A DNA stretch of 30,559 bases from Calycina herbarum (GCA_001414485.1 LLEY01000319.1:1-30559), one strand, 5' to 3'. Shown: positions 12,672 through 22,487, counted from the first letter of the stretch. The notes: generated by a model from the letters alone, not told the origin. Numbers and translations are program-made.

Positions 12672-13312
12672 TTACATCTTATAATCATCGCTGCCTCTTT
12701 TTCGCTTACGGACTGTGTGTCCAAGTACTTCTGGTGTATGCTTCTCCCGATTTTCTGAGAGAATCTTGATATTAATTTTCAAGGACTTGAGTATGAGTTT
12801 CAGCCTTCGTAATTGATTTTCTAGCGAGTCACCATTTTCAAGAGCCTCAACTGCACTCAGCAATATATCAAGCGATAAATCGCAGTCAAGAAGAATCCTT
12901 TCCGAGTAATTATAGTTGGAAGAAATGGTTTCTATCATCTGGGCAGTCTCATCATCCATTCCCGTTGTGCTGTGGCCTTCGAATACATGGTCGCTCGTTG
13001 CATTGTCGAGATCACCTTCGAGATCACCATCTTGGTTGATTGGAATAAGATCTTGTGGTGAGAGCGATACGACAGAAGGGGAAAGTGGTATTTCAGCTTG
13101 AACTCGATCCTGAGACTGCTGATGATGATGAACTGAGAGATCTGGGCAAGTCCATGGTTGTTCCCGCGGGCTTCCAGCTGTTAAACTGGACATAGTAGGT
13201 GAGCTATATCTCTTTAGTCACTATCATTTCAGGAATATTCATTTTGATTAAGATTAACTCACCTCTCTGGAACTGTTTCTTTGATTTCAGACGTAACCTC
13301 TACTATTCTCAT
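12672..13312 (-). CDS. Hypothetical protein with C-terminal coiled coil and basic tail
   Basis: I do not recognise this family. The main exon is 12672-13203. A short first exon (13263-13312) joins it through a 59-bp GTGAGT...ATAG intron, giving 193 residues starting MRIVEVTSE. An in-frame TAA lies just upstream of that ATG. The simpler alternative is the intronless 173-residue frame starting at 13193. The N-terminal half is Ser/Pro/Gln-rich and acidic (near LIPINQDGDLEGDLDN). The C-terminal half is predicted helical (LENQLRRLKLILKSLKINIK) and ends with a lysine/arginine cluster, VRKRKRGSDD, which resembles a nuclear localisation signal. A nuclear role is possible but unproven. It lies between two motif clusters and next to a broken coding fragment that may once have been its 5' part. 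Confidence 0.5.
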
Positions 13313-13676
13313 GATTGTTCTTTCAAATTAGTATGTAATTCTAGAACAGAGGTGTCTTGTCTTACTTTGAAAGGGTCACTACCTAATATTGGTCTGATAT
13401 TATCTAAAGGCGGAGGAAATAAGATGGAGTATGCTTCTAAAATATCTCCTAAGACATATCCATCCTTTGTATCTCCAGATAGAACAAATGGGTTATGTGT
13501 AGGTACTCCCAAAAAACATTGATAGACAGGGACAAAAGATGGTTAAGAAATAGTGCCGTATCTTGTTTCTTTTCTGGGTCTACGTCATAGTCAGAGTATC
13601 GCAGGTCGTGAAATAGAAGGCTAGTACAAGGGTTGGGAGTAGAGATTGTAAAATTTAGCACTCGAAGAATCGACAA
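13313..13676 (-). pseudogene. Broken coding fragment upstream of the 12.7-kb gene
   Basis: Two coding-like stretches follow each other on the minus strand but in different frames. The first (from about 13640 to 13520) reads FHDLRYSDYDVDPEKKQDT then LNHLLSLSINVF. The second (from about 13515 to 13365) reads GVPTHNPFVLSGDTKDGYV then LEAYSILFPPPLDN. The switch lies at a TTTTTTGGG run near 13510, so a one-base slip there would explain it. The second stretch ends at a possible donor, GTAAGA, with a TACTAAT branch sequence after it, so it may have been spliced toward the downstream gene. No start codon is visible: upstream lies a duplicated ACTCGAAGAAT and repetitive DNA. The family is not recognised. 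Confidence 0.35.
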
Positions 13677-14130
13677 TTAAGTACTCGAAGAATTAAGCGC
13701 TTGCTGAAATAGGCATTTGCCGAACTAGGACTTCACTAAATATGGATACATACTAATGCATGACTGAGAGTGGCTAGCTCGACTAACTTTTGGTATAACA
13801 CATTAGTGTACGACTTAAATAGTTGCCGCTTAAATAAGCCTGACTCTAATTGAAAGATATTATACCCTCCTAATAATATAAAGTTTTAGGAAGATCGCTT
13901 GACTAAGCTTCTGCTTAAATTAAGCCTCCAAATAGAGGGTGTCTGAACAAGCTTAAACTTGGATCTTTCAAGATAAGCATTGAGTTCTCAATCAGGTTAT
14001 AACTTATTCAAGTCTACACCTAAATCAAGCAGTTCAAAGTTCTAATGAGAGGTAGCTTATACAAGCTTACACTTAAACTAAGTCTCTAAAAACTTCACCT
14101 AAATCAAATAGGTAACTTAGAATTAAAACA
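13677..14130. repeat. Second cluster of GCTTAAATAAGC-like motifs
   Basis: Motifs of the same kind as at 11.9-12.3 kb recur: CCGCTTAAATAAGCC (about 13828), AAGCTTCTGCTTAAATTAAG (about 13904), CAAGTCTACACCTAAATCAA (about 14008) and CAAGCTTACACTTAAACTAA (about 14053). They occur in both orientations and are diverged. No coding capacity is visible. Confidence 0.45.
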
Positions 14131-14311
14131 AAAAGCTTTAAGTTAGACTTTTACATAATTTATAGTAAACTATTATACGTAGCATATAAGCTACTATTCT
14201 ATGGTGGCTATTCGGGTGCTATCTTACTCTCAATTTTTTAATCGAATTTCAATAGTATACCATTGATATCGATACTATTGCCGCCTTCTCTGCATTTACT
14301 TTTTTGCCCTT

Positions 14312-14479
14312 CTAATCACCCTGCTCTTGATTCTGCCGTGCCTCTAACTCTCTCCATCTTCGTTCACCAAAGTAGATCATAAAAGCTAGGAATAAGACAG
14401 CCACAATAATTACAGCTATTAAAATCCCCCCAGTTATCTTGTTACTGACGTAAAATCTCGCACGAATATTAAGCATCAT
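14312..14479 (-). CDS. Small single-span membrane protein, 55 residues
   Basis: This is an intronless open frame starting at a double ATG (14474-14479) with an in-frame stop just upstream, ending at TAG 14312-14314. Residues 1-15 are polar and basic (MMLNIRARFYVSNK). Residues 17-37 form one strongly hydrophobic span (GGILIAVIIVAVLFLAFMIY). The tail is highly charged (GERRWRELEARQNQEQGD). The clean layout of short basic head, one membrane helix and charged helical tail is unlikely in a random frame. The positive-inside rule does not settle the orientation, since both flanks are basic. Function is unknown. It could also be the last exon of a longer membrane protein whose other exons I cannot see. 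Confidence 0.45.
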   Translation of the reverse strand: MMLNIRARFYVSNKITGGILIAVIIVAVLFLAFMIYFGERRWRELEARQNQEQGD

Positions 14480-15458
14480 AATGCTTTATTATCAAGGCCA
14501 CTTGAAGTATTGGACTGGAAGGAGATAGGTTGGAAAAGAATATACTCGGTGCCTTATTACGACTATAATTCAACCTATATTTAACACGTAGTATTTGGAT
14601 GCTATTAAATAAGCACCTACAAGGATACAAATTTTGCACCAGCCTAAATGAGCAAGATAATCTCTTCGCTGCTGTCCTTTCCTCTTTCCTCAATTCGTTT
14701 TTTTGTCATATCAGATGGACAAGCTATATGATTTGCCCGAAATAAAGATAAGTGGGTCAGGGAATTTCCTTGAATAGGCTCCGTGAGCTGGAATAGTTAT
14801 GCGGGGATTATCACATCAGATTTTGCTTTTAGTTGAGAGCGGCAGAAACATCATACTTATAATCCCGGAACACGGGCTTCAGACTAGAGAGAATGGTGCG
14901 ATCTGGCTCAGGAAGCCGTGGTTTAGAAAGATCCCTAGGTTCTATGCATATTTCAAACACTGCTAGAAACCTTGGAGGAATTTAGAGATGACTATTTTAA
15001 TTAGCATCTTCTCTGGACCTACTCAAACCAGGCTAGGGCTGCGAAATGGTCATTTGCGTTCCAAAGATAACTTATTGAAGAGGAAGCTTTCTCAACGAGA
15101 CGGGAAAATGTTGCAGCAGGGTTTGTGTAGAACCTCTATACGAATATAGGGGTCGTCAAAATCAAGTTCAGCGAATGTATTTTTAGTAACTAAACTTTAA
15201 ATTTTAAGAAGCTTCCCTATGAAATATATCTAGCCAGGCTTTTTATAGCTATGAAATCCTACTAAAGTGCCTATTAACCGAATTCTAATAGGAAAATTCT
15301 AGCCAAATAATATAAAGAGTCTACGTTATATACATTAACTTGTTTTCGTGATTAAGAGATCTTATAGCTATGGTGATTTCAATAAATGTGTAGTAAAGGT
15401 TTATCAATTACGCTCGGAGTGTGTTATAATTTAATTCTTAAATTTTATCACTTAGAAG
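14480..15458. other. Gene-free stretch
   Basis: I see no supportable gene, RNA or repeat. The minus-strand open frame at 14469-14693 overlaps the start of the 55-residue membrane ORF in another frame and has no recognisable features. Confidence 0.35.
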
Positions 15459-15773
15459 CTACCTCTTTCGGATATGGTGAATCCGAGATATATCCTCTAT
15501 AGCGACGCGTTTTAACCCAAGAACCCGCTTCCTCGCGTCATCGTGAAGTTTTAACGCAGATTCTCCCATCTGGTTACTAATATTAAGGTTGTTTTGTGGA
15601 ACTAGGAGTATTGTGTGAGTTCTGTCATCAATGACTGCTTGAAAGCACTCCCGAGGAGCTAGCATCTGTAATCTTGTGTTAAAAGTTCGTAGATTTTTCC
15701 TCATGAACTTTTTGGCCACTTGCTCAACTTCGAATGAGTTTCCTATATGGATTCTGAGCGGTGGTATCTCCTT
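15459..15773 (-). pseudogene. C-terminal part of the DUF3723 gene, cut off by a stop
   Basis: These 104 codons and their stop continue the DUF3723 frame without any shift after the TAG at 15774-15776. They read on through SFEVEQVAKKFMRKNLRTF, LQMLAPRECFQAVIDD and THTILLVPQ. This type of segment closes DUF3723 proteins as I know them, so the TAG looks like a nonsense mutation and not the natural end. I found no plausible intron that would remove it. Stop-codon readthrough or a sequencing error are alternatives. Confidence 0.65.
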
Positions 15774-18149
15774 CTAAACACTCCTATTCCAGATTGCGAA
15801 GTTGATAACGACTTCTTGCTCCAACCTTTGTTCTTCCAATTTTTGTTTCTCCTGCCTCTGTTCTTGGGATCTCTGTTCCTCCAGTTCTCGAAGCCTCTGC
15901 TCCTCCAACATCTGCTCCTCCAATCTCTGCTCCTGCAACCTCTGCTCCTCCAACCTCTGCTCCAATCTCTGCTCCAACCTCTGCTGCTCCAACCTCTGCT
16001 CCTCCAACCTCTGCTCCTCCAATCTCTGCTCCTCTAACCCCTCCCTCACTAGTCGTTCTCGATCCAGTCGTTCTTGCTCTCGCTTCTTACGTTCCCTTTT
16101 TGCCTGTGCCATCTTCTCCTGCGCCCGTCTTTTCCTGTTCCGCCTCTCTCTTTCTTCCGCCTCTCTTTTCTCTCTTTCCTCTCTTTCCTGCCTCTCCCGC
16201 TCTTCTGACATGTATAAAATGACATCTGTAGACCCTAACCCCTCCATTTGATCAGGCGTTGCTCTATTGTCTTCAACTTCATCCGTAGCATCTTGAGACT
16301 GATTATTGCCCTGTTGAGCATAAGAAGACAAAATATCATCAATGTCCTCCATATTTTCAGGGCTCCCTTGAGGCTCACTTGTATCATGTTCTGGAAAATT
16401 AGACTCGTGGGGGCTAGATCCTCGCACCGAGCTACCCAAGCTTCGAGAGCGATTTCTAGTTCTCCTAGTTGTGCTAATTGGTCGACCAAAGAATGCAAGG
16501 TATACGGATTTCCGGACATAGAAGGATGTAATGCCTTCACCTCGTTCTCGATGTTCGTCGAGTATGTGGTTGATATACAAGGAGTCCCGGTCTTCTTGAT
16601 ATGCCCCATGGCGTGGAATTCCAGATCGATGAGGCAATGCAACGCCAGGTCCAGACGTGACAAGGAGCGGTGGTAACTGTGAGCTGTCACCTCGTATCGA
16701 ATTCGGATACTGTCTCAAGGCATGAATCTGGGGGGATTCAAACCCTACGTGGTATGCAAGATCTGCAAGTCTGCGCAGTACGGCTGGATCTGCCTTGGTG
16801 GTCGCTTTCTGTATAGGATCTCCCCTGATAGGGTCTCTCGGCATATCAGGATAGTTGCGCATAGCGAAGGCATAGAGCTGTCGGCATCCAAGGTCTACGC
16901 GATCTGCTAGGGTGCCAGCTCGATATACAAAGGTGTCCTCCGTCACTTGGATCTTGACCTGCCCTTCCTTCTGGTTCACGCCTGAATACTTTCGCTGAAT
17001 AGTCTCACAGACACTTTGCCGCTTCGGGACAAACACCAACCACTTCAAGCAGTCGATACAGAGTTGTAGATATTGAACATCCCGGAAGAAAGTGAAGAGG
17101 GACGGTACTAGGCCATCAACCATCTGCAATCTGTCCCAGATCTTGTCGCGTTCATGGTCGCTGAAAGCGCTAAAGATCTCTCCACCGCGCAGTTGACTGC
17201 GTAGAGACTGTGCATCGGTTGTCGATACACCTGGTGCTGTCCGCTCCACGGCCTTTACTGTAGGACCATCGATCTTCCCTAAGGCATTCCTATCTCCACC
17301 CACCAGACCCAAAAAGACCTTCGCAATATGACCGAGGTAATTCAAGATTTCCTGTCACCATTAGCATATACCATTAAGCGATCGGCTTGCTTACGTCTTT
17401 GCAGCCCATGGCCATGATCTTGTGCAGTGTAGTTATCATCATCCCGCCCCAGAGGCCCGGGATATCTAGTAAGGCGTCAAACCCGGCCGTCAGCTCCTCG
17501 TCCTCGAGAAGCTCCTTTAGGTTCTTCAACCTGTTACCCCGAAGACAAGCCTTCCACCGCATCTCGGACTTGGTGTCGCGCTGGAAGTGATAGTGCCGTA
17601 TCTTGTAGTAGGCCTCGCCATCGCTTGGCCGGTCCTCGTTGGAATGTTGCTCGCGGAGGCATGTTTTAAGGTCCTCGTTGATATCTGGGAATGATCAGCT
17701 TCCAATCGATGCAAGGGGGAATCACGCCTACTAGAGGTGTAAAGATCAACGGTCCACCACTTGTCGGCTGGGGGAAGGAACTCTCGCGCAGCTTGAATTC
17801 TGTGTTGTCCATGAAGACATTCCAGCTGGAAACCACTCGGAAAGCGCAGTGTGGGGTAGCAGGATTGATTAGTCAGCAGTTCGTGAGCCGTGACGGCTGA
17901 GTTGTGCAGAGCATCGTTGAGGATTTGTTGGTCGATTTCCGCTTCGATATGATTTCGAACCTCTAACCGGCGACATCGATCTTTCTGGAAGCATGCCTTC
18001 AGATACTCAACATGCTTCTCATCGAGATCTCTATGCTTATGCCGCTGGAAATGAAGTACGTCTAGACTGATGCGAGCGGATCCTTGGAATGTACGCCGCC
18101 TCTCGTCCTCAAGCTTTGAGTCTTCTACTCGAGCTTGATAGTGTCGCAT
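15774..18149 (-). CDS. DUF3723 protein with ParB-like motif and coiled coil, truncated
   Basis: Fungal DUF3723 family; the biochemical function is not known. Exons by eye: 17732-18149, 17395-17684, 15774-17351, with introns of 47 and 43 bp and all phases consistent, giving 761 residues to the TAG. ARISLDVLHFQRH (about 25-37) and CRRLEVRNHIEA (about 59-70) open the domain. LECLHGQHRIQAA (109-121) resembles the GxxRxxA core of ParB/Srx-like nucleotide-binding folds. FDALLDIPGLWGGM lies in exon 2 and EILNYLGHI opens exon 3. Residues from about 610 to 750 are an Arg/Glu/Gln-rich coiled coil with tandem LEEQR-type repeats. A nuclear, DNA-linked role is inference from the ParB-like motif. The gene is transcribed away from the pseudokinase, 309 bp separating the two start codons. 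DUF3723 genes are recurrent Starship cargo. The start was chosen as the first ATG before the domain. Confidence 0.85.
15885..16040. repeat. Coding tandem repeat, 12-15 bp units
   Basis: Tandem copies of CCTCTGCTCCTCCAA and shortened forms encode the LEEQR coiled-coil repeats on the minus strand. Unit-length changes are in multiples of three, so the reading frame survives. Such arrays vary in copy number between strains. Confidence 0.8.
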
Positions 18150-18458
18150 ATTGAGATCAGCGCTCTAGAATCTGGGAAGGCAATGTGGGATGGGACTGAA
18201 AGGATTTCCTAGGAATACGGGGCGCGCTCTTATACGTCATTTCTTGATCAGTGTTTTAAGGTCAGAGGCCTAAAAAGGATGGTTCCAAAAGTGATGTTTT
18301 CCCCTCAAACATATGCATCTAGAGTCATTGAGTCATCGAGTCATCTTAGTACTTATATGCAGACTTGTGTGTTGCGTAGAATCTCCCACAAATGCTCAAG
18401 GTTGCCCCTCCTTACATCTATCAAGTCACTGGGTTTTTCTTCTTCCACATACCTCACA
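18150..18458. promoter_or_regulatory. Divergent promoter region between DUF3723 gene and pseudokinase gene
   Basis: These 309 bp separate the two start codons. They contain TACGTCAT (18233-18240), which resembles a CRE/ATF-type bZIP site. They also contain three GAGTCAT copies exactly 8 bp apart (18322, 18330, 18338), the middle one forming TGAGTCAT, an AP-1/Gcn4-type core. An open frame runs through the right part (from 18279) in frame with the pseudokinase. If translation starts there, these copies are coding. Confidence 0.4.
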
Positions 18459-19598
18459 ATGGCTTCTACTCCAGATCGCGGCACGAAGATCAACATGGAC
18501 CTTGTGCCCACGATTCAGTCTACAATTGATCAGAGAGTCCATCTTCTCGATCCCTCAACGCCGACCAACAACGCTCCCCCAAGCTCCGCGAAGAGAAAAG
18601 CGCCGCTAGAGACATACCGTACCGTAAAACATCCCAAGGAGATCACTTCTACAAACCATCCTCTTACAGCTAAGTCTGTCCTCCACGACCAGACCTTGAT
18701 ACTCGCTGGGAAGGTTGCTGTCAGCAGGACAGATGTGGTACGGGAGTCACCGTGGGTTAGGTACAGAAGAGTCTACGAACTTAACTTTGATGGCCCAGTC
18801 TCGGTTGTATCCGAACGGGTTACTCCTTACAACCTCTTCATCGTGAAGCATCTCGAGGGACGGACTGCTAGCAAAAGAGTCCGTATGTTACAGGCAGTCC
18901 GCCACAGAAGCTTCCATTACATGCTAGAGTGTTTTAGCTTTGGAGATTCTTACTTTGCCGTCTTTGAGCACGATCCTATCTCCCTCGCACATATCGCAAA
19001 ATCTCCTCCCTACCTCACTGAGCTCGAACTTGCAGCTGTACTAGGACAGGTGAGTCTTTTGTACCCATCCTTGTGGTCTTGGCTGATTGAAGGAGATCCT
19101 TGAAGGTCTTGCGTACCTTGCTTCGGAAGGCCTGGAGCATGGCTCCCTTGGGTGCGCCAACATCCTGCTTAGCGCTGAAGGTGATATCAAGATCAGTAAG
19201 TGAGGAGTTAGGCTACTAGAATCCATGCTCATATATCCCATAGCCAATTACGACTGCTGTACCAAGATCGCCTCGTCAACTCGAGATATCAAGGCGCTAG
19301 GGTATATCACAATGGAACTCATGCAAAAATACACCAACGATAATGGCGCTATTGGTCTAGAAGACTTTGACCGCTGGCCTTCTGACGGCAATGCTGTTGA
19401 TTTTCTCGCGATGACTACGTCCGCGACGTCGGTGGACCAGCTCTTACAGGTGAGCAGTCATACCCTTTAGATGATCATAGCTAACCCTATCAGCATCCGC
19501 TTTTGAAATGTAACTGGATAAAAGAGGATCTTAAGTGGATAGTGGCATTAGCGGCAGTCAGTACCTCAAGGAGTTTTCATTATAAGGCTCTTTCATAA
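18459..19598 (+). CDS. Protein kinase-like protein, predicted pseudokinase
   Basis: Exons by eye: 18459-19049, 19096-19195, 19244-19449, 19494-19598 (introns 46, 48 and 44 bp), giving 333 residues. Residues 1-70 are disordered with a basic patch (SAKRKAPLETYRTVKHPK). From about 75 a kinase-like fold can be read: a hydrophobic strand with FIVKHLEG (Lys130 in the VAIK position), VRHRSFHYMLECFSFGDSYF (N-lobe and hinge), LTELELAAVLGQILEGLAYL (helix E), then HGSLGCANILL (212-222) where HRDxxxxN is expected, and ITNYDCC (230-236) where DFG is expected. Both catalytic aspartates are absent, so phosphotransfer is unlikely. TRDIKALGYITMELM resembles the helix F region, and the domain ends early. The start is the ATG in CACAATGG; an in-frame upstream ATG at 18279 would add 60 residues. 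It probably acts by binding a partner, possibly its divergent DUF3723 neighbour (inference). Confidence 0.8.
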
Positions 19599-19863
19599 TT
19601 TCCATCCTTCGTATTATCTAATTAGTCTTTGGTAATGTTGCTTTTAGTTATCCGTATAGTCTAGCCCTCATCCGCTTGTCGTGACTAATAGTCAACAGGG
19701 CCAAGTTGATCATTAACCTGGCCATCAGAAAACGGATGTTGCGAATTCTTTCCCGCTGACGACCCACCCACCCAAGGGTAGCTCAATTATCAATCAATGA
19801 CCAGCCAGCTTTAAATGTCACCACGGTAATTCAAATAATTGTTTTCAATCACTTTCTCATCAA

Positions 19864-20060
19864 TTTGGTTAATTTGGTCAATTTGGTCAATTTGGTCAAT
19901 TTGGTCAATTTAGTCAATTTAGTTTTAGTCTTAATTAATTTAGTCAGTTTAGTCAATTTAGTGTTAGTCTTGGTCAATTTGGTCAATTTAGTCAATTTAG
20001 TTTTGGTCTTAGTTAATTTAGTCGATTATTTGGTCAATTTGGTCAATTTAGTCATGGTCA
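19864..20060. repeat. TTTGGTCAA minisatellite
   Basis: About 20 copies of a 9-bp unit, TTTGGTCAA or TTTAGTCAA, run over roughly 200 bp. They are interrupted by a recurring TTTAGTTTTAGTCTTAATTAA-like spacer. Because the unit is 9 bp, a frame is kept open and reads as (Val-Asn-Leu)n, which I regard as a by-product. Confidence 0.85.
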
Positions 20061-20567
20061 ATATAGTGCGGTGGGTATTCTGCTTCCTACTATCAGCTGT
20101 TGCATATTGCTAATTCTAAGATATAAACTCACGACTAGGATCGAAGCTCTTGTCAACGCCCTCCTCTATGTCCCTATTAACTTCAATCGACTCTCCTACA
20201 GCAATGAAGTCGCTTTTTATGGGTGTGCACTCCTAATCCGCCGGGTATTAGTACACTTGATGCATTTTCCTAAGATACCTCGATCTATCATTGGTGTCTA
20301 TGTAAGCAGTCTAATCAAGGGCGCGAAATCGAAGAAGATCTTAAATTACGTCCTTAGGTGAGAGATTTCAATTTACATATATGGTTTCGTTTGATAACGT
20401 TTCTTACTTTTGTTTGCTTAACGCCCTATTTAGAGAATATCGGTTAGTCTTTCCTATTTCAGCTTATGATCTTTAGTCCTTTTTAGGAACACAAATATGA
20501 GTCATTTTTTTCTATTACTTTCCAAAATCTTCTAGTCCTAATTTGGCCCTTGCCTACAAAATCCACG

Positions 20568-20575
20568 CTATATAG
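20568..20575 (+). promoter_or_regulatory. TATA-like box of the ferric reductase gene
   Basis: CTATATAG lies 67 bp before the ATG at 20642. It is followed by a CT-rich leader (CCTCAACCCTCCTCTCG), a common fungal promoter pattern. Support is positional only. Confidence 0.35.
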
Positions 20576-20641
20576 TTGACGACTCCCTCAACCCTCCTCT
20601 CGTTCACCTACCTCGTATCTACATTCATTTAATCTCTCAAT

Positions 20642-22487
20642 ATGGACATTATTGATGTATGCGCCATTACTGCAGGCAGCATCGTTCCCCTCCTTCTTCT
20701 CCTTCATCTTCGCCCTTACCTTATTCGATTCCTAAAGTACGTCTCAGTCCTCACATTAAAACATCTTACATACCCCTACCTCGTCCACCGACATGAACTC
20801 TTCGGTCCATGGAGCCGAGCAGGCATAGCGATCCAAATGAATTTAGTTCTTATAATCCTGTTTTGCATAATCTTTAAAGTTTCTATATTCCCTATCAGCC
20901 TTAGACTATCCACGAGCACGGAGGTAGGCCTTCGAGCCGGAAACCTCGCCCTGATTACACTCATCCCCCTCCTTACTGGTGCCCACCACGCCTTCCTCGC
21001 CGATATCCTAGGGTGTTCTCTACAAACGATGCGGCTGGTTCACCGTTCCGCGGGCTTGGCAATGTCTTCTCTCTGTCTACTGCATATTCTCGCCGCCGTG
21101 GCCTCCAAAGTGCCTCTTCCTTTGGACGACCCCCAAAACTTGTTTGCTGTAATTGTAAGTGTTTATTGAGCTACTATCGAGCACTCAAGAACTAATAATA
21201 AGATAGGGCGGTTCATCGCTTGGCCTTCTCCTTCTGCTCGTATGGCCAACCTTCCGTAAGTTCTCCTACGAACTATTCCTTCGTACCCACCAAGTACTTT
21301 CAGTGCTGTTGACCTACGCTGTATGGCGACACGTGCCCTCGGAGAAGCCCCTCCCACGTGTGTACATCTACATCTCTGCGGGACTATACACGGCCATGTT
21401 CATCCTACAAAATTTGAGCGTGGTATTTCAGAATGGAATTTTCCGCTATCGCCGTTCCCGGGCGGCCCTGACGCACGACAATGGCGCAGTCAAGGTCTGC
21501 ATTCAGCTTCAGAAGCCTCTAAAAATCGATGCTGGGCAGTATATCAACCTGTGGATTCCCTCCATGAGCTTTTGGGCTTTCTTGCAGAGCCATCCGTTCA
21601 TGGTGATCTCATGGGCACCCGGTAAGCAGCACAACGTCGATCTCCTTGTTGAGCCTCAGAGAGGCCTGACTCGCGAGATGTTATACAATGCAAAGAAAGG
21701 CAACGCTACAAATCTTCTCGTCATATTTAGTGGACCTCATGGAATAAGCGTCGACATGGATGAGTATGAGAGTATCCTGATGGTAGCGAGCGGCTTCGGT
21801 ATCGCAACCCATTTGTCATATCTGAAAACACTGATTCACGGCTATAACGCTCGCCTAGTTCGTGCTCGCCGAATCCATTTAGTCTGGCAGATCCGGAATA
21901 AAGGTGGGTTTCTAGACACATGTATCGTGCAGACACAAAACTGACCAACCTAGCCGACGCAGTAGTCGCCCAGTCACTTTTGAATAATGCGTTACAGGAT
22001 GACAAGTTAGATGATGGTTGTGTGAGTCCCTGGATCCTTCCTGGTTTCAAGATCGTATAGCTAATGTTTTTTTCAGATTCTCTCAATCTCGATCTATCTA
22101 GAATCCAATGATATCCCCAAGTTCCCCTTCGGCAAACGTGCTACTATTTATCCAGGTGCCGCGCCACTATCGGACATCTTTCTCGAGGAGGTTTTAGGGA
22201 AGCATATTAAGAAACCCGAGAATGAAGATACTCACAAGAGTGAGAAGGCAATGGAAGACTGGGAATCAGAAAATCCAATACCAGACGTAGAGAACGGTCA
22301 TAAGAGGACGGCAAGAGATGGCAAGATGCTCGTTACAGGTAAGCCTCGGATCTTTTATTATCGTTTTAAAACTGATAGATTAAAAGTATCTGGCTATGAT
22401 AGTATCCGAGATCAGATGCGGGGTCTAGTGCGAGACTATCTCGAGGAGGGAGTTAGCTTAGTAGAATTGGATTATCAGCCTAAGTAG
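20642..22487 (+). CDS. Ferric reductase, FRE/NOX-like transmembrane oxidoreductase
   Basis: Integral membrane flavocytochrome that passes electrons from NADPH through FAD and two hemes to extracellular Fe(III) (or Cu(II)) before uptake. Exons by eye: 20642-21154, 21207-21903, 21954-22021, 22077-22338, 22387-22487, all phases consistent, giving 546 residues. Several membrane spans lie in residues 8-260. The two heme-ligand pairs are H134/H148 (VHRSAG and LLHIL) and H199/H213 (LRTHQV and WRHVP), each 14 apart as the family requires. HPFMVISW (300-307) is the FAD-binding motif. SGPHG (about 346-350) and LMVASGFGIA (362-371) are the NADPH site. The end, VRDYLEEGVSLVELDYQP, matches the family's closing segment, so the gene looks complete. 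No signal peptide is evident. Ferric reductases are recurrent Starship cargo, and this one lies 2.5 kb from a DUF3723 gene. Iron repression is usual for the family, but no operator was identified. Confidence 0.92.

Larger units (their letters stand above)
19599..20641. other. Intergenic region with a minisatellite
   Basis: Apart from the 9-bp minisatellite listed separately and the ferric reductase core promoter at its right end, I see no supportable element. The 96-codon frame at 20071-20361 starts inside the minisatellite flank and has no recognisable features. Confidence 0.4.

Noticed and set aside
15747..16251. Plus-strand frames rich in Ser/Cys/Leu repeats
   Set aside because: They are antisense shadows of the LEEQR coiled-coil repeat of the DUF3723 gene.
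19865..20113. 82-codon frame reading (Val-Asn-Leu)n
   Set aside because: It is produced by the 9-bp minisatellite; no promoter, domain or start context supports a protein.
20071..20361. 96-codon plus-strand frame
   Set aside because: It begins at the edge of the minisatellite, shows no recognisable motif and lies in AT-rich DNA.
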